NCBI GenBank assembly: GCA_045641505.1
Contig: JAZUHB010000091.1
Span: 1 to 8,731 of the forward strand
Source of the DNA: JAZQNF01 sp045641505
GTDB lineage: Bacteria > Bacillota > Clostridia > Lachnospirales > Bianqueaceae
Length of the DNA stretch: 8,731 nt
Direction of reading: 5' to 3'
The position numbers were made by a program, and so were the translations under genes. Each line of letters begins with the position of its first letter. Within the stretch, counting starts at the first letter, position 1. Under the pieces are notes generated by a model. That model saw nothing but the letters and a program-made list of their open reading frames with translations. It was not told the DNA's origin and did no database searches. Shown here one piece after another: positions 1 to 5,910 of this stretch.

Positions 1-113
1 CGATCCGACTTGGCCGTCCCTTCCACGGCGCCTGCTCGCTCCGCGTGAACGTGGCGCTGCCGACCGCGAAGCTCGAGGAGGCCCTGCACAGGCTGGACGC
101 GGTGCTGAAATAA
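1..113 (+). CDS. C-terminal end of a PatB/MalY-type PLP aminotransferase/C-S lyase (partial)
   Basis: Only the last 36 codons are present, read in the frame that begins at base 3 and ends at the TAA at 111-113; the 5' part lies outside the window. The tail includes GRPFHGACSLRVNVALP followed by TAKLEEALHRLD. This resembles the end of class I/II fold-type I PLP enzymes of the PatB/MalY (cystathionine beta-lyase-like) group, where a small-residue loop precedes an R-(L/V)-N strand and a final helix. The conserved Arg in that strand normally binds the substrate carboxylate. Family members cleave cystathionine or cysteine, or transaminate. The catalytic Lys is not in the window, so the reaction cannot be stated. 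The call rests on a short segment; a different class I/II aminotransferase is possible. Confidence 0.55.
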   Translation, partial: IRLGRPFHGACSLRVNVALPTAKLEEALHRLDAVLK

Positions 114-135
114 CGGGCGGAACGCCGGTGGCGGC

Positions 136-165
136 TTGACAAACGGCGCTTTAGCGTGTTAAAAT
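136..165 (+). promoter_or_regulatory. Sigma-70/sigma-A promoter of lysC
   Basis: A consensus -35 TTGACA lies at 136-141 and a -10 TAAAAT at 160-165, separated by 18 bp. The neighbouring GC-rich sequence makes this AT-rich pair stand out. Transcription would start near 172, giving a leader of only about 30 nt before the TTG start of lysC. That leaves no room for a lysine riboswitch. Confidence 0.75.
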
Positions 166-188
166 CGCGTTCGTAGTTTTCATTTCCC

Positions 189-206
189 AAGGAGGATTTT
201 CCTTTG
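189..206 (+). promoter_or_regulatory. Ribosome binding site that fixes the TTG start of lysC
   Basis: AAGGAGG at 189-195 is a full Shine-Dalgarno match, 8 nt before TTG at 204-206. No ATG or GTG lies in frame at this distance, and the protein from TTG begins LLIVKKFGGSS, the usual aspartokinase N-terminus, so the non-ATG start is well supported. Confidence 0.85.
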
Positions 207-1415
207 CTCATCGTCAAGAAATTCGGCGGCAGCTCCGTGGCGGATGCGGAGCGCGTCCGTCACGTAGCCGGGATCATTGCCCGGGACGTGCGCGCCGGTC
301 ATAAAGTAGTGGTCGTCCTGTCCGCTCAGGGCAAAACCACCGACCGCCTCATCGGCAAGGCGAAGGAGCTCGCGGCCGAGCCCTCGAAGCGGGAGCTCGA
401 CATGCTGCTGGCCATCGGCGAGCAGGAGTCCGTGGCTCTGATGTCGATCTGCCTGAACGCGATGGGGATCAGCGCGGTCTCGCTGAACGCCTTCCAGGTG
501 CCGATGAACACCACCCGCGTCCACGGAAACGCGCGGCTGAAGTCTGTCGAGACCCTCCGCATGAAGGAGGAGCTCGAGCAGGGCCGGGTGGTGCTGGTCA
601 CCGGCTTCCAGGGCGTCGACAGCCGCGGCGATTTCACGACCCTCGGCCGCGGCGGCAGCGATACCACCGCCGTCGCGCTGGCCGCCGCGCTCTCCGCGGA
701 CCGCTGCCAGATCTACACCGACGTGGAGGGCGTCTACACCGCCGACCCGCGCGTGGTGCCGGATGCCCGCAAGCTCCGCGAGATCGGCTACGATGAGATG
801 CTGGAGCTGGCCTCCACCGGCGCGAAGGTGCTGCATAACCGCTGCGTCGAGCTGGGCCGCAAATACAAAGTCGAAATCGAGGTGCTCTCGAGCATGACCG
901 ATGCCCCGGGCACCCTCGTCAGAGAGGATAGCAAAGTGGAAAAAATGCTGATTTCCGGCGTCGCCGCCGACCGTAACGTGTTGCTCTGCACCATCTTCGG
1001 CATGAAGAACGAGCCCGGCCAGGCCTTCCGTCTGTTCCAGAAGCTGGGCGCCGCCGGCATCAACGTCGACATCATCCTGCAGTCCGTCCCGCACGACGGC
1101 GACAAGTGCATGGCCTTTACCGTCCGCAAGGAGGATGAGGCCGAGACCCGCCGCGTGATCGACGAGTACGCGAAGGAGACGGGCGGCATCAGCGCCTTCT
1201 ACCGCGACGACCTGGCCAAGGTCTCCGTGGTCGGCGCGGGCCTGACCTCCAACCCCGGCACCGCGAGCCTCGTCTTCGAGGCCCTCTTCGACGTGCAGAT
1301 CAACATCGTGATGATCACCACCTCCGAGATCAAGATCTCCGTGCTGGTGGACGCCGCCGAGGCCGACAGCGCGGTCCGCTCCATCCACGAGCGCTTCAAG
1401 CTCTACGAGGGCTGA
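204..1415 (+). CDS. lysC: Aspartate kinase (aspartokinase), monofunctional with C-terminal ACT domains
   Basis: Phosphorylates L-aspartate with ATP to 4-phospho-L-aspartate, the first step toward lysine/diaminopimelate, threonine and methionine; cytosolic. The 403-residue length suits the single-chain LysC family. The amino-acid kinase domain shows KFGGSS at 6-11, the nucleotide/substrate loop GRGGSDTTA at 148-156 and YTDVEGVYTADPR at 171-183. From about residue 250 come the regulatory ACT repeats, the second including VGAGLTSNPG and the ITTSEIKISVLV strand near the end; these normally bind lysine and/or threonine for feedback inhibition. Which amino acid acts here cannot be read from sequence. 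It starts at TTG behind a strong ribosome site, has its own promoter, and ends before a bidirectional terminator, so it is probably monocistronic. An internal GTG at 936 may start a separate regulatory subunit. Confidence 0.96.
   Translation: MLIVKKFGGSSVADAERVRHVAGIIARDVRAGHKVVVVLSAQGKTTDRLIGKAKELAAEPSKRELDMLLAIGEQESVALMSICLNAMGISAVSLNAFQVPMNTTRVHGNARLKSVETLRMKEELEQGRVVLVTGFQGVDSRGDFTTLGRGGSDTTAVALAAALSADRCQIYTDVEGVYTADPRVVPDARKLREIGYDEMLELASTGAKVLHNRCVELGRKYKVEIEVLSSMTDAPGTLVREDSKVEKMLISGVAADRNVLLCTIFGMKNEPGQAFRLFQKLGAAGINVDIILQSVPHDGDKCMAFTVRKEDEAETRRVIDEYAKETGGISAFYRDDLAKVSVVGAGLTSNPGTASLVFEALFDVQINIVMITTSEIKISVLVDAAEADSAVRSIHERFKLYEG
921..938 (+). promoter_or_regulatory. Candidate internal ribosome binding site and GTG start for a LysC beta subunit
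   Basis: Inside lysC, GAGG at 924-927 sits 8 nt before an in-frame GTG at 936-938 (Val245). The stretch around 925-955 is more A-rich than the rest of the gene, as expected for an accessible initiation site. Initiation here would give a 159-residue protein made only of the ACT regulatory part. In Bacillus subtilis aspartokinase II a beta subunit is known to be translated from an in-phase start at the same domain boundary. Function here is inferred. Confidence 0.4.
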
Positions 1416-1430
1416 TTCTTCCGCAAAAAT

Positions 1431-1457
1431 AAAGGAGTGCCGAAGCACTCCTTTTTT
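1431..1457. terminator. Bidirectional Rho-independent terminator between lysC and the hydrolase gene
   Basis: GGAGTGC at 1434-1440 pairs perfectly with GCACTCC at 1445-1451 around a CGAA loop. A T run at 1452-1457 follows on the plus strand. On the minus strand the loop reads TTCG closed by C-G (a stable UUCG-type tetraloop) and is followed by TTTATTTTT. It therefore has terminator form in both directions and serves the convergent 3' ends of lysC and the hydrolase. Confidence 0.88.
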
Positions 1458-1474
1458 CGTGTTCTGGGCGGACC

Positions 1475-2386
1475 TTACGCGAGATGCTCCCGCACCTCCT
1501 CGTAGACCGTGAGGTGCTCCGGCTCGTTCAGGATCTCGTGCCGCATCCCGGAGAACAGACGGGAGCTGACGGCGCGGTAGCCGCGCCCGCGCAGGAACGC
1601 GACGGCCGACGCGAAGAGCTTCGCGTTCGTCATGCAGGGATCGTCCGCGCCGGAGACGAAGTGGATGGGCAGCTCGGGCTTCGCCAGGCTCCAGCCCTCG
1701 GTCTCGTAGCAGGCGCCGCAGAGGGTGAAGAGGGCCTCGTAGCCGTTCAGGGTGAAGGTGAAGCCGCACAGCGGGTCGGCGTCGTAGGCTGCGACCGCGT
1801 CCGCGTCGGTGTTCAGCCAGCAGTTCGGGGACGTTTCGCCCTTGAAGGGCTTCGCGTAGGAGCCGAAGGCCATGCCGGTGATCAGCTTGCTGCGGTGACG
1901 GTCGCCCTTCGATTTTTCGAGGAAGCGGACCAGGCCGAGCGCGATCTTCGCGGCGGGGTTCTCGCTGACGCAGCCGCTCACGACCAGCGCGTCCAGATCC
2001 TTGTCATACTGCTTCAGATAGCAGCGGACGATCAGCGAGCCCATGCTGTGGCCGAAGAGCGTGAGGGGAAGACCCGGGAATTTCTCCCGGAAGAAGAGGG
2101 TCATCTGGTGTGTGTCCTCGACGACGGCCCGGCCGCCGTCCTCGCCGAACCAGCCTAGATCCTCCTGCGTCCGCACGCTCTGGCCGTGGCCGCGGTGATC
2201 GTGGATCAGGCAGGCGTAACCCTGCGCAGCGAGCCATTCCATGAAGGGCAGATAGCGTTCCTTGTACTCGGCCATGCCGTGGCAGAACTGGACCAGGCCC
2301 TTCGGCGCCTCCTCGGGGGTGACCAGCAGCACGGACAGCGGAAGACCGTCGACGGCCGACGCGACGGTAAAGTATTCTTGTTTCAT
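1475..2386 (-). CDS. Alpha/beta hydrolase, lysophospholipase / monoacylglycerol lipase type (serine aminopeptidase S33 family)
   Basis: A 303-residue cytosolic-looking alpha/beta hydrolase with no signal peptide. The oxyanion-side motif FCHGMAEYKERY is at 34-45, HDHRGHGQS at 62-70, and the nucleophile elbow GHSMGS at 112-117 gives catalytic Ser114. SGADDP at 245-250 supplies the acid (probably Asp249) and MRHE at 281-284 gives His283, so the triad is complete. This layout matches Hydrolase_4 family lysophospholipases and monoglyceride lipases; the natural ester substrate cannot be fixed from sequence. The ATG at 2384-2386 is chosen because GGAGG (complement of 2395-2399) sits 8 nt upstream and the family's first strand follows at once. 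Longer reading upstream would cross the promoter. It has its own promoter divergent from cca, is convergent with lysC, and looks monocistronic. Confidence 0.9.
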   Translation of the reverse strand: MKQEYFTVASAVDGLPLSVLLVTPEEAPKGLVQFCHGMAEYKERYLPFMEWLAAQGYACLIHDHRGHGQSVRTQEDLGWFGEDGGRAVVEDTHQMTLFFREKFPGLPLTLFGHSMGSLIVRCYLKQYDKDLDALVVSGCVSENPAAKIALGLVRFLEKSKGDRHRSKLITGMAFGSYAKPFKGETSPNCWLNTDADAVAAYDADPLCGFTFTLNGYEALFTLCGACYETEGWSLAKPELPIHFVSGADDPCMTNAKLFASAVAFLRGRGYRAVSSRLFSGMRHEILNEPEHLTVYEEVREHLA

Positions 2387-2417
2387 TTTCGGGACCTCCA
2401 CGTGTTTTTCTGACCCG

Positions 2418-2447
2418 ATTATAACATGCCTCGCAAGTTTCTTGCAA
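2418..2447 (-). promoter_or_regulatory. Promoter of the alpha/beta hydrolase gene
   Basis: Read on the minus strand, TTGCAA (2447-2442) is followed after 18 bp by a perfect -10 TATAAT (2423-2418). A TGT directly before the -10 makes an extended -10 (TGN-TATAAT). The predicted start is near 2411, leaving a leader of roughly 25 nt. The -35 hexamer is the same one used by the cca promoter. Confidence 0.75.
2433..2445. repeat. Small dyad GCAAG-TTT-CTTGC overlapping the shared -35
   Basis: GCAAG at 2433-2437 and CTTGC at 2441-2445 form a perfect inverted repeat with a 3-bp centre. It lies between the two -10 boxes and covers most of the shared TTGCAA. It could be an operator half-site pair, but it is short and no regulator is identified. 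Confidence 0.3.
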
Positions 2448-2470
2448 TAGAGCGGTGTTTTTGGTAAAAT
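2442..2470 (+). promoter_or_regulatory. Promoter of cca
   Basis: The -35 TTGCAA at 2442-2447 and -10 TAAAAT at 2465-2470 are 17 bp apart, the optimal spacing. The predicted start is near 2477. A purine-rich ribosome site (GGGAGGGGGG, 2492-2501) precedes ATG at 2505. Confidence 0.75.
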
Positions 2471-2504
2471 CGTACGAGAATGTATATAGAAGGGAGGGGG
2501 GAGC

Positions 2505-3734
2505 ATGAGCGGAAACACGGAGCAGCTGACGAAGCGTCTGCGCGAAGCGCTCGACCCGGGCGCGGCGGAGATCATCCGTCTGCTCGAGGCGGCGGGCCAC
2601 GAGGCCTGGGCCGTCGGCGGCTGCGTGCGCGACATGCTGCTCGGCCGCGAGCCCAAGGACTGGGACGTGACCACCTCCGCCTCGCCGGAGGAGATCAAGG
2701 CGGTCTTCTTCCGCACCTTCGATACCGGCATCAAGCACGGCACCGTGTCCGTGCGGATGTTCGGCAGCACCTACGAGGTCACCACCTACCGGGTGGACGG
2801 CAGCTACGCCGATCACCGCCGCCCGGACGAGGTGCGCTTCACCGCCTCGCTCGCGGAGGATCTTTCCCGCCGCGATTTCACCGTGAACGCGATGGCCTTC
2901 CACCCGGAGCGGGGTCTCACCGACCTCTTCGACGGGCAGGGGGACCTCCGGCGCCGGGTCGTCCGCTGCGTCGGCGTGCCCTCCGAGCGCTTCGACGAGG
3001 ACGCGCTGCGCATGCTCCGGGCCCTCCGCTTCGGCGCGTATCTGGGCTTTTCCGTGGCGCGTGAGACCTTCGCGGCCATCCGGAAGCAGCGGGAGCTTCT
3101 CGCCTACGTGAGCAAGGAGCGGATCAGCGAGGAGCTGAACAAAATTCTCGTCTCCGGCCATCCGGAGCAGATCCGCCGCGTGCAGCGCGCCGGGCTGATG
3201 CCCTGGTGCGTCCCGGCCTTCGACGGCCGGAATTTCCCTTATGACAGCCTGAACCGGGTGCCGGCCGAGCGCGTGCTCCGCTGGGCCCTGTTCCTGCAGC
3301 GGCTGACGCCGGAGGAGACCGACGCGGCGCTGCGCGACCTTCGCTTCGACAACGAGACCCGCCGACGGGCGGTCCGGCTCGCGGAATACCGTGAGACGCC
3401 CTTCCCGCGGGAGGCGGCCGCGGCCCGGCACTTCCTGCACGGGCTCGGCCCCGAATATTTCGAGGAGCTGGTGAGCTGCCGCCGGGCCCTCGGCACGCTG
3501 GATGAGGAGGCGGCCGCGCTCGTCCGCGGCGAGCTCTCCGCGCCCCTGTCGCTCCGGGATCTTGTCCTCGGCGGCAAGGACCTCCTGGCGCTCGGCGCGC
3601 CGAACGGACAGCGTCTCGGCACGATGCTGGAGGAGCTTCTCCGCGCCGTGCTGGACGACCCCGCGAAGAACGAGCGCGGGGCGCTGGAGGCGCTGGCCCG
3701 CGCGCTCATCGCGGCGGAGCCCTGCGAAGACTGA
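2505..3734 (+). CDS. cca: CCA tRNA nucleotidyltransferase (class II)
   Basis: Adds or repairs the 3'-CCA end of tRNAs using CTP and ATP without a template; cytosolic. At 409 residues it fits the Gram-positive class II enzymes. The nucleotidyltransferase core shows GGCVRD at 38-43 and the metal-binding DWD at 52-54. A flexible-loop segment leads into TGIKHGT at 74-80, followed by RRDFTVNAMA at 122-131 and the nucleotide-selecting EDALRMLRALRF at 165-176. The tRNA-binding tail carries the typical signature LRDLVLGGKDLL...LGTMLEELLRAVLDDP near 350-390. The flexible loop favours a full CCA-adding enzyme over a CC-only or A-only one. No HD phosphohydrolase motif is visible, which separates it from the E. 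coli-type enzyme and from poly(A) polymerase I. It has its own promoter. Confidence 0.93.
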   Translation: MSGNTEQLTKRLREALDPGAAEIIRLLEAAGHEAWAVGGCVRDMLLGREPKDWDVTTSASPEEIKAVFFRTFDTGIKHGTVSVRMFGSTYEVTTYRVDGSYADHRRPDEVRFTASLAEDLSRRDFTVNAMAFHPERGLTDLFDGQGDLRRRVVRCVGVPSERFDEDALRMLRALRFGAYLGFSVARETFAAIRKQRELLAYVSKERISEELNKILVSGHPEQIRRVQRAGLMPWCVPAFDGRNFPYDSLNRVPAERVLRWALFLQRLTPEETDAALRDLRFDNETRRRAVRLAEYRETPFPREAAAARHFLHGLGPEYFEELVSCRRALGTLDEEAAALVRGELSAPLSLRDLVLGGKDLLALGAPNGQRLGTMLEELLRAVLDDPAKNERGALEALARALIAAEPCED

Positions 3735-3748
3735 ATGTTCGTCCGCGG

Positions 3749-3779
3749 CGGAATTGCCCTGAAACCGTTGGCAATTCCG
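3749..3779. repeat. Perfect 10-bp inverted repeat between cca and the membrane protein gene
   Basis: CGGAATTGCC at 3749-3758 and GGCAATTCCG at 3770-3779 are exact inverted copies with an 11-nt loop. No T run follows, so it is not a classical Rho-independent terminator, although it could weakly stop or stabilise the cca transcript. Its right arm covers the -35 TTGGCA (3768-3773) of the next promoter, which also fits an operator. Confidence 0.6.
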
Positions 3780-3796
3780 GCTGTATGTGGTATAAT
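3768..3796 (+). promoter_or_regulatory. Promoter of the membrane protein-ispE-ATP-cone-recD2 gene group
   Basis: TTGGCA at 3768-3773 and a perfect TATAAT at 3791-3796 are separated by 17 bp, with TGG before the -10 giving an extended -10. The predicted start is near 3803 and the leader is short. AGGAG at 3817-3821 lies 5 nt before the ATG at 3827. No other convincing promoter is seen before recD2. Confidence 0.78.
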
Positions 3797-3826
3797 CGCT
3801 TAACCAATACTTGAACAGGAGACCGT

Positions 3827-5824
3827 ATGGAACCGAAAGAACTCACTCCCGAAGAACAGGAGGCGCGCCTGCGCTGGATGCAGGATGTTCTGGACGGCAA
3901 AGACGTGCTCTATCCCGCGAAGGGAGAGGAGGACGCCCGCGGGGCGGAATCTGCCGCGGCCGAGCCCGAGTCCGCCGAGTCGGAGCCCGTGCCCGCGGAT
4001 GACGCCGCCGACGCCGGGCCCGAGGAGCCCGAGGATTCCGCGCCGGACCGCTCCGAGCCCGAGTGGCTGGCCGACGGCCGGGTCGATTCGGCTCTGGACG
4101 AGCTCTACGCGGACGCCGCGCCCGCGGAGGAGGAAGAGGTTTCCCCCGAGGAGCTCCGCGACAATCTGAACAATTTCGTCCGCTGGCTGGCGCTCGCCGC
4201 CGCCTTCGTGATTTTCGTCTGCTTCGGCGTCGCCGCCATCATGTACTTCGACAAGGTGCAGCGCACCACCGGCCAGGAGAGCGCGTCCGAGGAGATCAGC
4301 GAGCCCGTCTACCGCATCCGCGAGACCTCCGGCGTCGTCACCCGCGTTTCGGGCACCCGCATCACCGTCTACAACGCGGTGGAGGGCGCGTCCGAGGTGA
4401 TCGACCTCGCCGGCGCGAAGAAGATGACGGATGAGTACGGCCTCGAGATCGAACTCGAGGAGGTCGTCGTCGGCAGCATCGTCCAGATCCAGATCAACGA
4501 GGGCGAGAGCGTGGTCGAGCTTTTCCGCTTCACCGCCCAGGCCGAGCATCTGACCTGCGTCACCGGCCTCAGCTTCCGGCAGCAGCCGGAGCGCACTCTG
4601 CCCGCGGACGAGCCCGACGGGGAGGACCCCGCGCCCGCCGATGAGCCCGACGGGGAGGATCCCGCGCCCGCCGACGCGCCGCGCACCCTCCGGGTCAACG
4701 GCAGCGACTACACCTATGACGACAAGCTCCTTCTTTTCTATCACGGCGAGGTCCTCGAGCCCGAGCAGCTGAACGAAAAGATGGTGGTCAACGTAAACGC
4801 TCTCGACGGGCACATCTACACGATGGACGTGCTCTGCGGCGAGGGCATCATCAAACTGAATTCCATCCCGCAGGATTATCTCGACACGACGCTGGTGCTG
4901 AAGCCCGCACTGGGCGACGAGCAGAGCGTAGTGCTCACGCAGGATCTGCGGCAGATATCCGCCACCGAGGGCGTGAACGCCTACCGCGTGGAGACCGCCG
5001 AGGGCGAGATCCTGGCCGAGGGCGAGATCTACGTGCAGGGCTCCGGCAAGAGCGCGCTGCTGACGCTGCTCCCGCTGGAGAAGCACAGCGGCATCGTGGT
5101 CTTCCGCATCAACGTGAAGACCGCCGTCATCGAGATCGAGGGCGAGCCCTACGCGAACGGCGCCGAGATCCTGCTGCCCTACGGCACCTACACTGCGAAG
5201 GTCTCGGCCGAGGGCTACCGCTCCGCGGACATCGAGGTCACGGTCGGCCAGCCCTACTGCCTGGTCGACGTCAATATCAACGCGCTGCGCTCGCAGCTGA
5301 TCCTTTCCTCGAGCTATTCGGGCGTCGTGGTCCGGATCATGGAGATGGTCTCCTCCGACCCGAATACCGGCGAGCCGGTGTGGGGCCGCGAGAACTCGAT
5401 CACCCTGCGCGGCGTGTCGCTCACGGTGCCGCTGGAGGCGGGAACCTACCGCATCGTCGCGGAGCTCGAGGGCTACGAGCCGCTGGAGCTTACCGTGACG
5501 CTCCACGCGAACGAGGCGGACCAGGTGCTGTTCCTGACGAGCTTCAAGAAGATCATCGAGCCGGAGCCCTCGGAGCCCGAATCCGAATCCGAGCCCGAGC
5601 CCGAGTCCGAGGAGCCTTCGGAACCTGATTCCGAGGAACCCTCCGAGGAGGAGTCCGGCGAGCCGTCCGAGGACGAGTCCGGCGAGCCCGATTCCGGAGA
5701 GGAGTCCGAGACGGCCGCGGAGTCTGCCGGGGAATCCCGCAGCGATACGCCCGAGCACTCTCCTGTCCCGACGAACGGCCGGGAAAAGGAGTCGAAGCCT
5801 GATCTGGCGGAAGAGGAAAACTGA
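3827..5824 (+). CDS. Unrecognised single-pass membrane protein with PEGA-like modules and acidic low-complexity ends
   Basis: I do not recognise this 665-residue protein as a named family. Residues 1-115 are acidic and Pro/Glu/Ala-rich. One hydrophobic segment, about W120-F141 (WLALAAAFVIFVCFGVAAIM), should span the membrane; there is no N-terminal signal peptide or lipobox. A large beta-rich region follows (about 150-430). Two PEGA-like modules come next: about 431-473, with ANGAEILLPYGTYTAKVSAE, and about 490-560, ending PLEAGTYRIVAELEGYEPLE. Residues 577-640 are nearly all Glu, Ser, Pro and Asp, and the last 25 residues are mixed. No LPXTG anchor is present. The likely topology is a short inside N-terminus with the rest outside, but flanking charges do not settle it. 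PEGA modules are surface-associated beta domains, so an envelope role is plausible; a specific function is not assignable. It is first in the probable operon. Confidence 0.85.
   Translation: MEPKELTPEEQEARLRWMQDVLDGKDVLYPAKGEEDARGAESAAAEPESAESEPVPADDAADAGPEEPEDSAPDRSEPEWLADGRVDSALDELYADAAPAEEEEVSPEELRDNLNNFVRWLALAAAFVIFVCFGVAAIMYFDKVQRTTGQESASEEISEPVYRIRETSGVVTRVSGTRITVYNAVEGASEVIDLAGAKKMTDEYGLEIELEEVVVGSIVQIQINEGESVVELFRFTAQAEHLTCVTGLSFRQQPERTLPADEPDGEDPAPADEPDGEDPAPADAPRTLRVNGSDYTYDDKLLLFYHGEVLEPEQLNEKMVVNVNALDGHIYTMDVLCGEGIIKLNSIPQDYLDTTLVLKPALGDEQSVVLTQDLRQISATEGVNAYRVETAEGEILAEGEIYVQGSGKSALLTLLPLEKHSGIVVFRINVKTAVIEIEGEPYANGAEILLPYGTYTAKVSAEGYRSADIEVTVGQPYCLVDVNINALRSQLILSSSYSGVVVRIMEMVSSDPNTGEPVWGRENSITLRGVSLTVPLEAGTYRIVAELEGYEPLELTVTLHANEADQVLFLTSFKKIIEPEPSEPESESEPEPESEEPSEPDSEEPSEEESGEPSEDESGEPDSGEESETAAESAGESRSDTPEHSPVPTNGREKESKPDLAEEEN
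4607..4672 (+). repeat. Two tandem 33-bp units encoding DEPDGEDPAPA
   Basis: Units 4607-4639 and 4640-4672 encode the same 11 residues twice (261-271 and 272-282) and differ at only two silent third positions (GAC/GAT). A partial third copy (DAP) follows. It is an in-frame duplication in a linker between beta-rich regions. Confidence 0.85.
5557..5710 (+). repeat. Degenerate Glu/Ser/Pro codon repeat at the 3' end of the membrane protein gene
   Basis: About 50 codons are built mostly from GAG/GAA, TCC/TCG and CCC/CCG plus some GAC/GAT, giving runs such as SESEPEPESEEPSEP and two copies of the SGEPSED/SGEPDSG type. The pattern is imperfect and has no fixed period. It encodes a strongly acidic, probably disordered tail. 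Confidence 0.7.
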
Positions 5825-5832
5825 CACGAAAG

Positions 5833-5850
5833 CGCCGGCGGAGACCGGCG
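5833..5850 (+). other. Short GC hairpin in the 86-nt gap before ispE
   Basis: CGCCGG (5833-5838) pairs with CCGGCG (5845-5850) around a 6-nt loop. No T run follows, so it should not terminate transcription fully. It may stabilise or weaken the transcript between the membrane protein gene and ispE. GC-rich sequence forms such hairpins by chance. Confidence 0.35.
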
Positions 5851-5910
5851 TGCGGCGGACGGCCGGGTCGAACGAAAAGGCGATCCGGCTGTTCTGCTAA
5901 GGAGGAGCAA

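Noticed and set aside
189..204. Small hairpin AAGGA...TCCTT covering the lysC ribosome site
   Set aside because: Only five pairs with two G-C, so it is weak and probably a by-product of the purine-rich Shine-Dalgarno followed by TCCTT. No supporting evidence for regulation.
180..1769. A 529-codon minus-strand open frame across lysC and beyond
   Set aside because: It runs through the bidirectional terminator and antisense to clear aspartokinase motifs; no family resemblance.
2387..2770. N-terminal extension of the hydrolase upstream of the ATG at 2386
   Set aside because: The frame stays open, but it would cross the hydrolase promoter and ribosome site and overlap cca antisense. The extra residues show no domain, and the GGAGG-supported ATG fits the family.
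3800..5827. A 675-codon minus-strand open frame covering the membrane protein gene
   Set aside because: The translation is low-complexity Gly/Leu/Arg/Asp mirroring the Glu/Pro/Ser/Ala codons of the sense gene. The sense frame has a promoter, ribosome site, membrane span and PEGA-like motifs.
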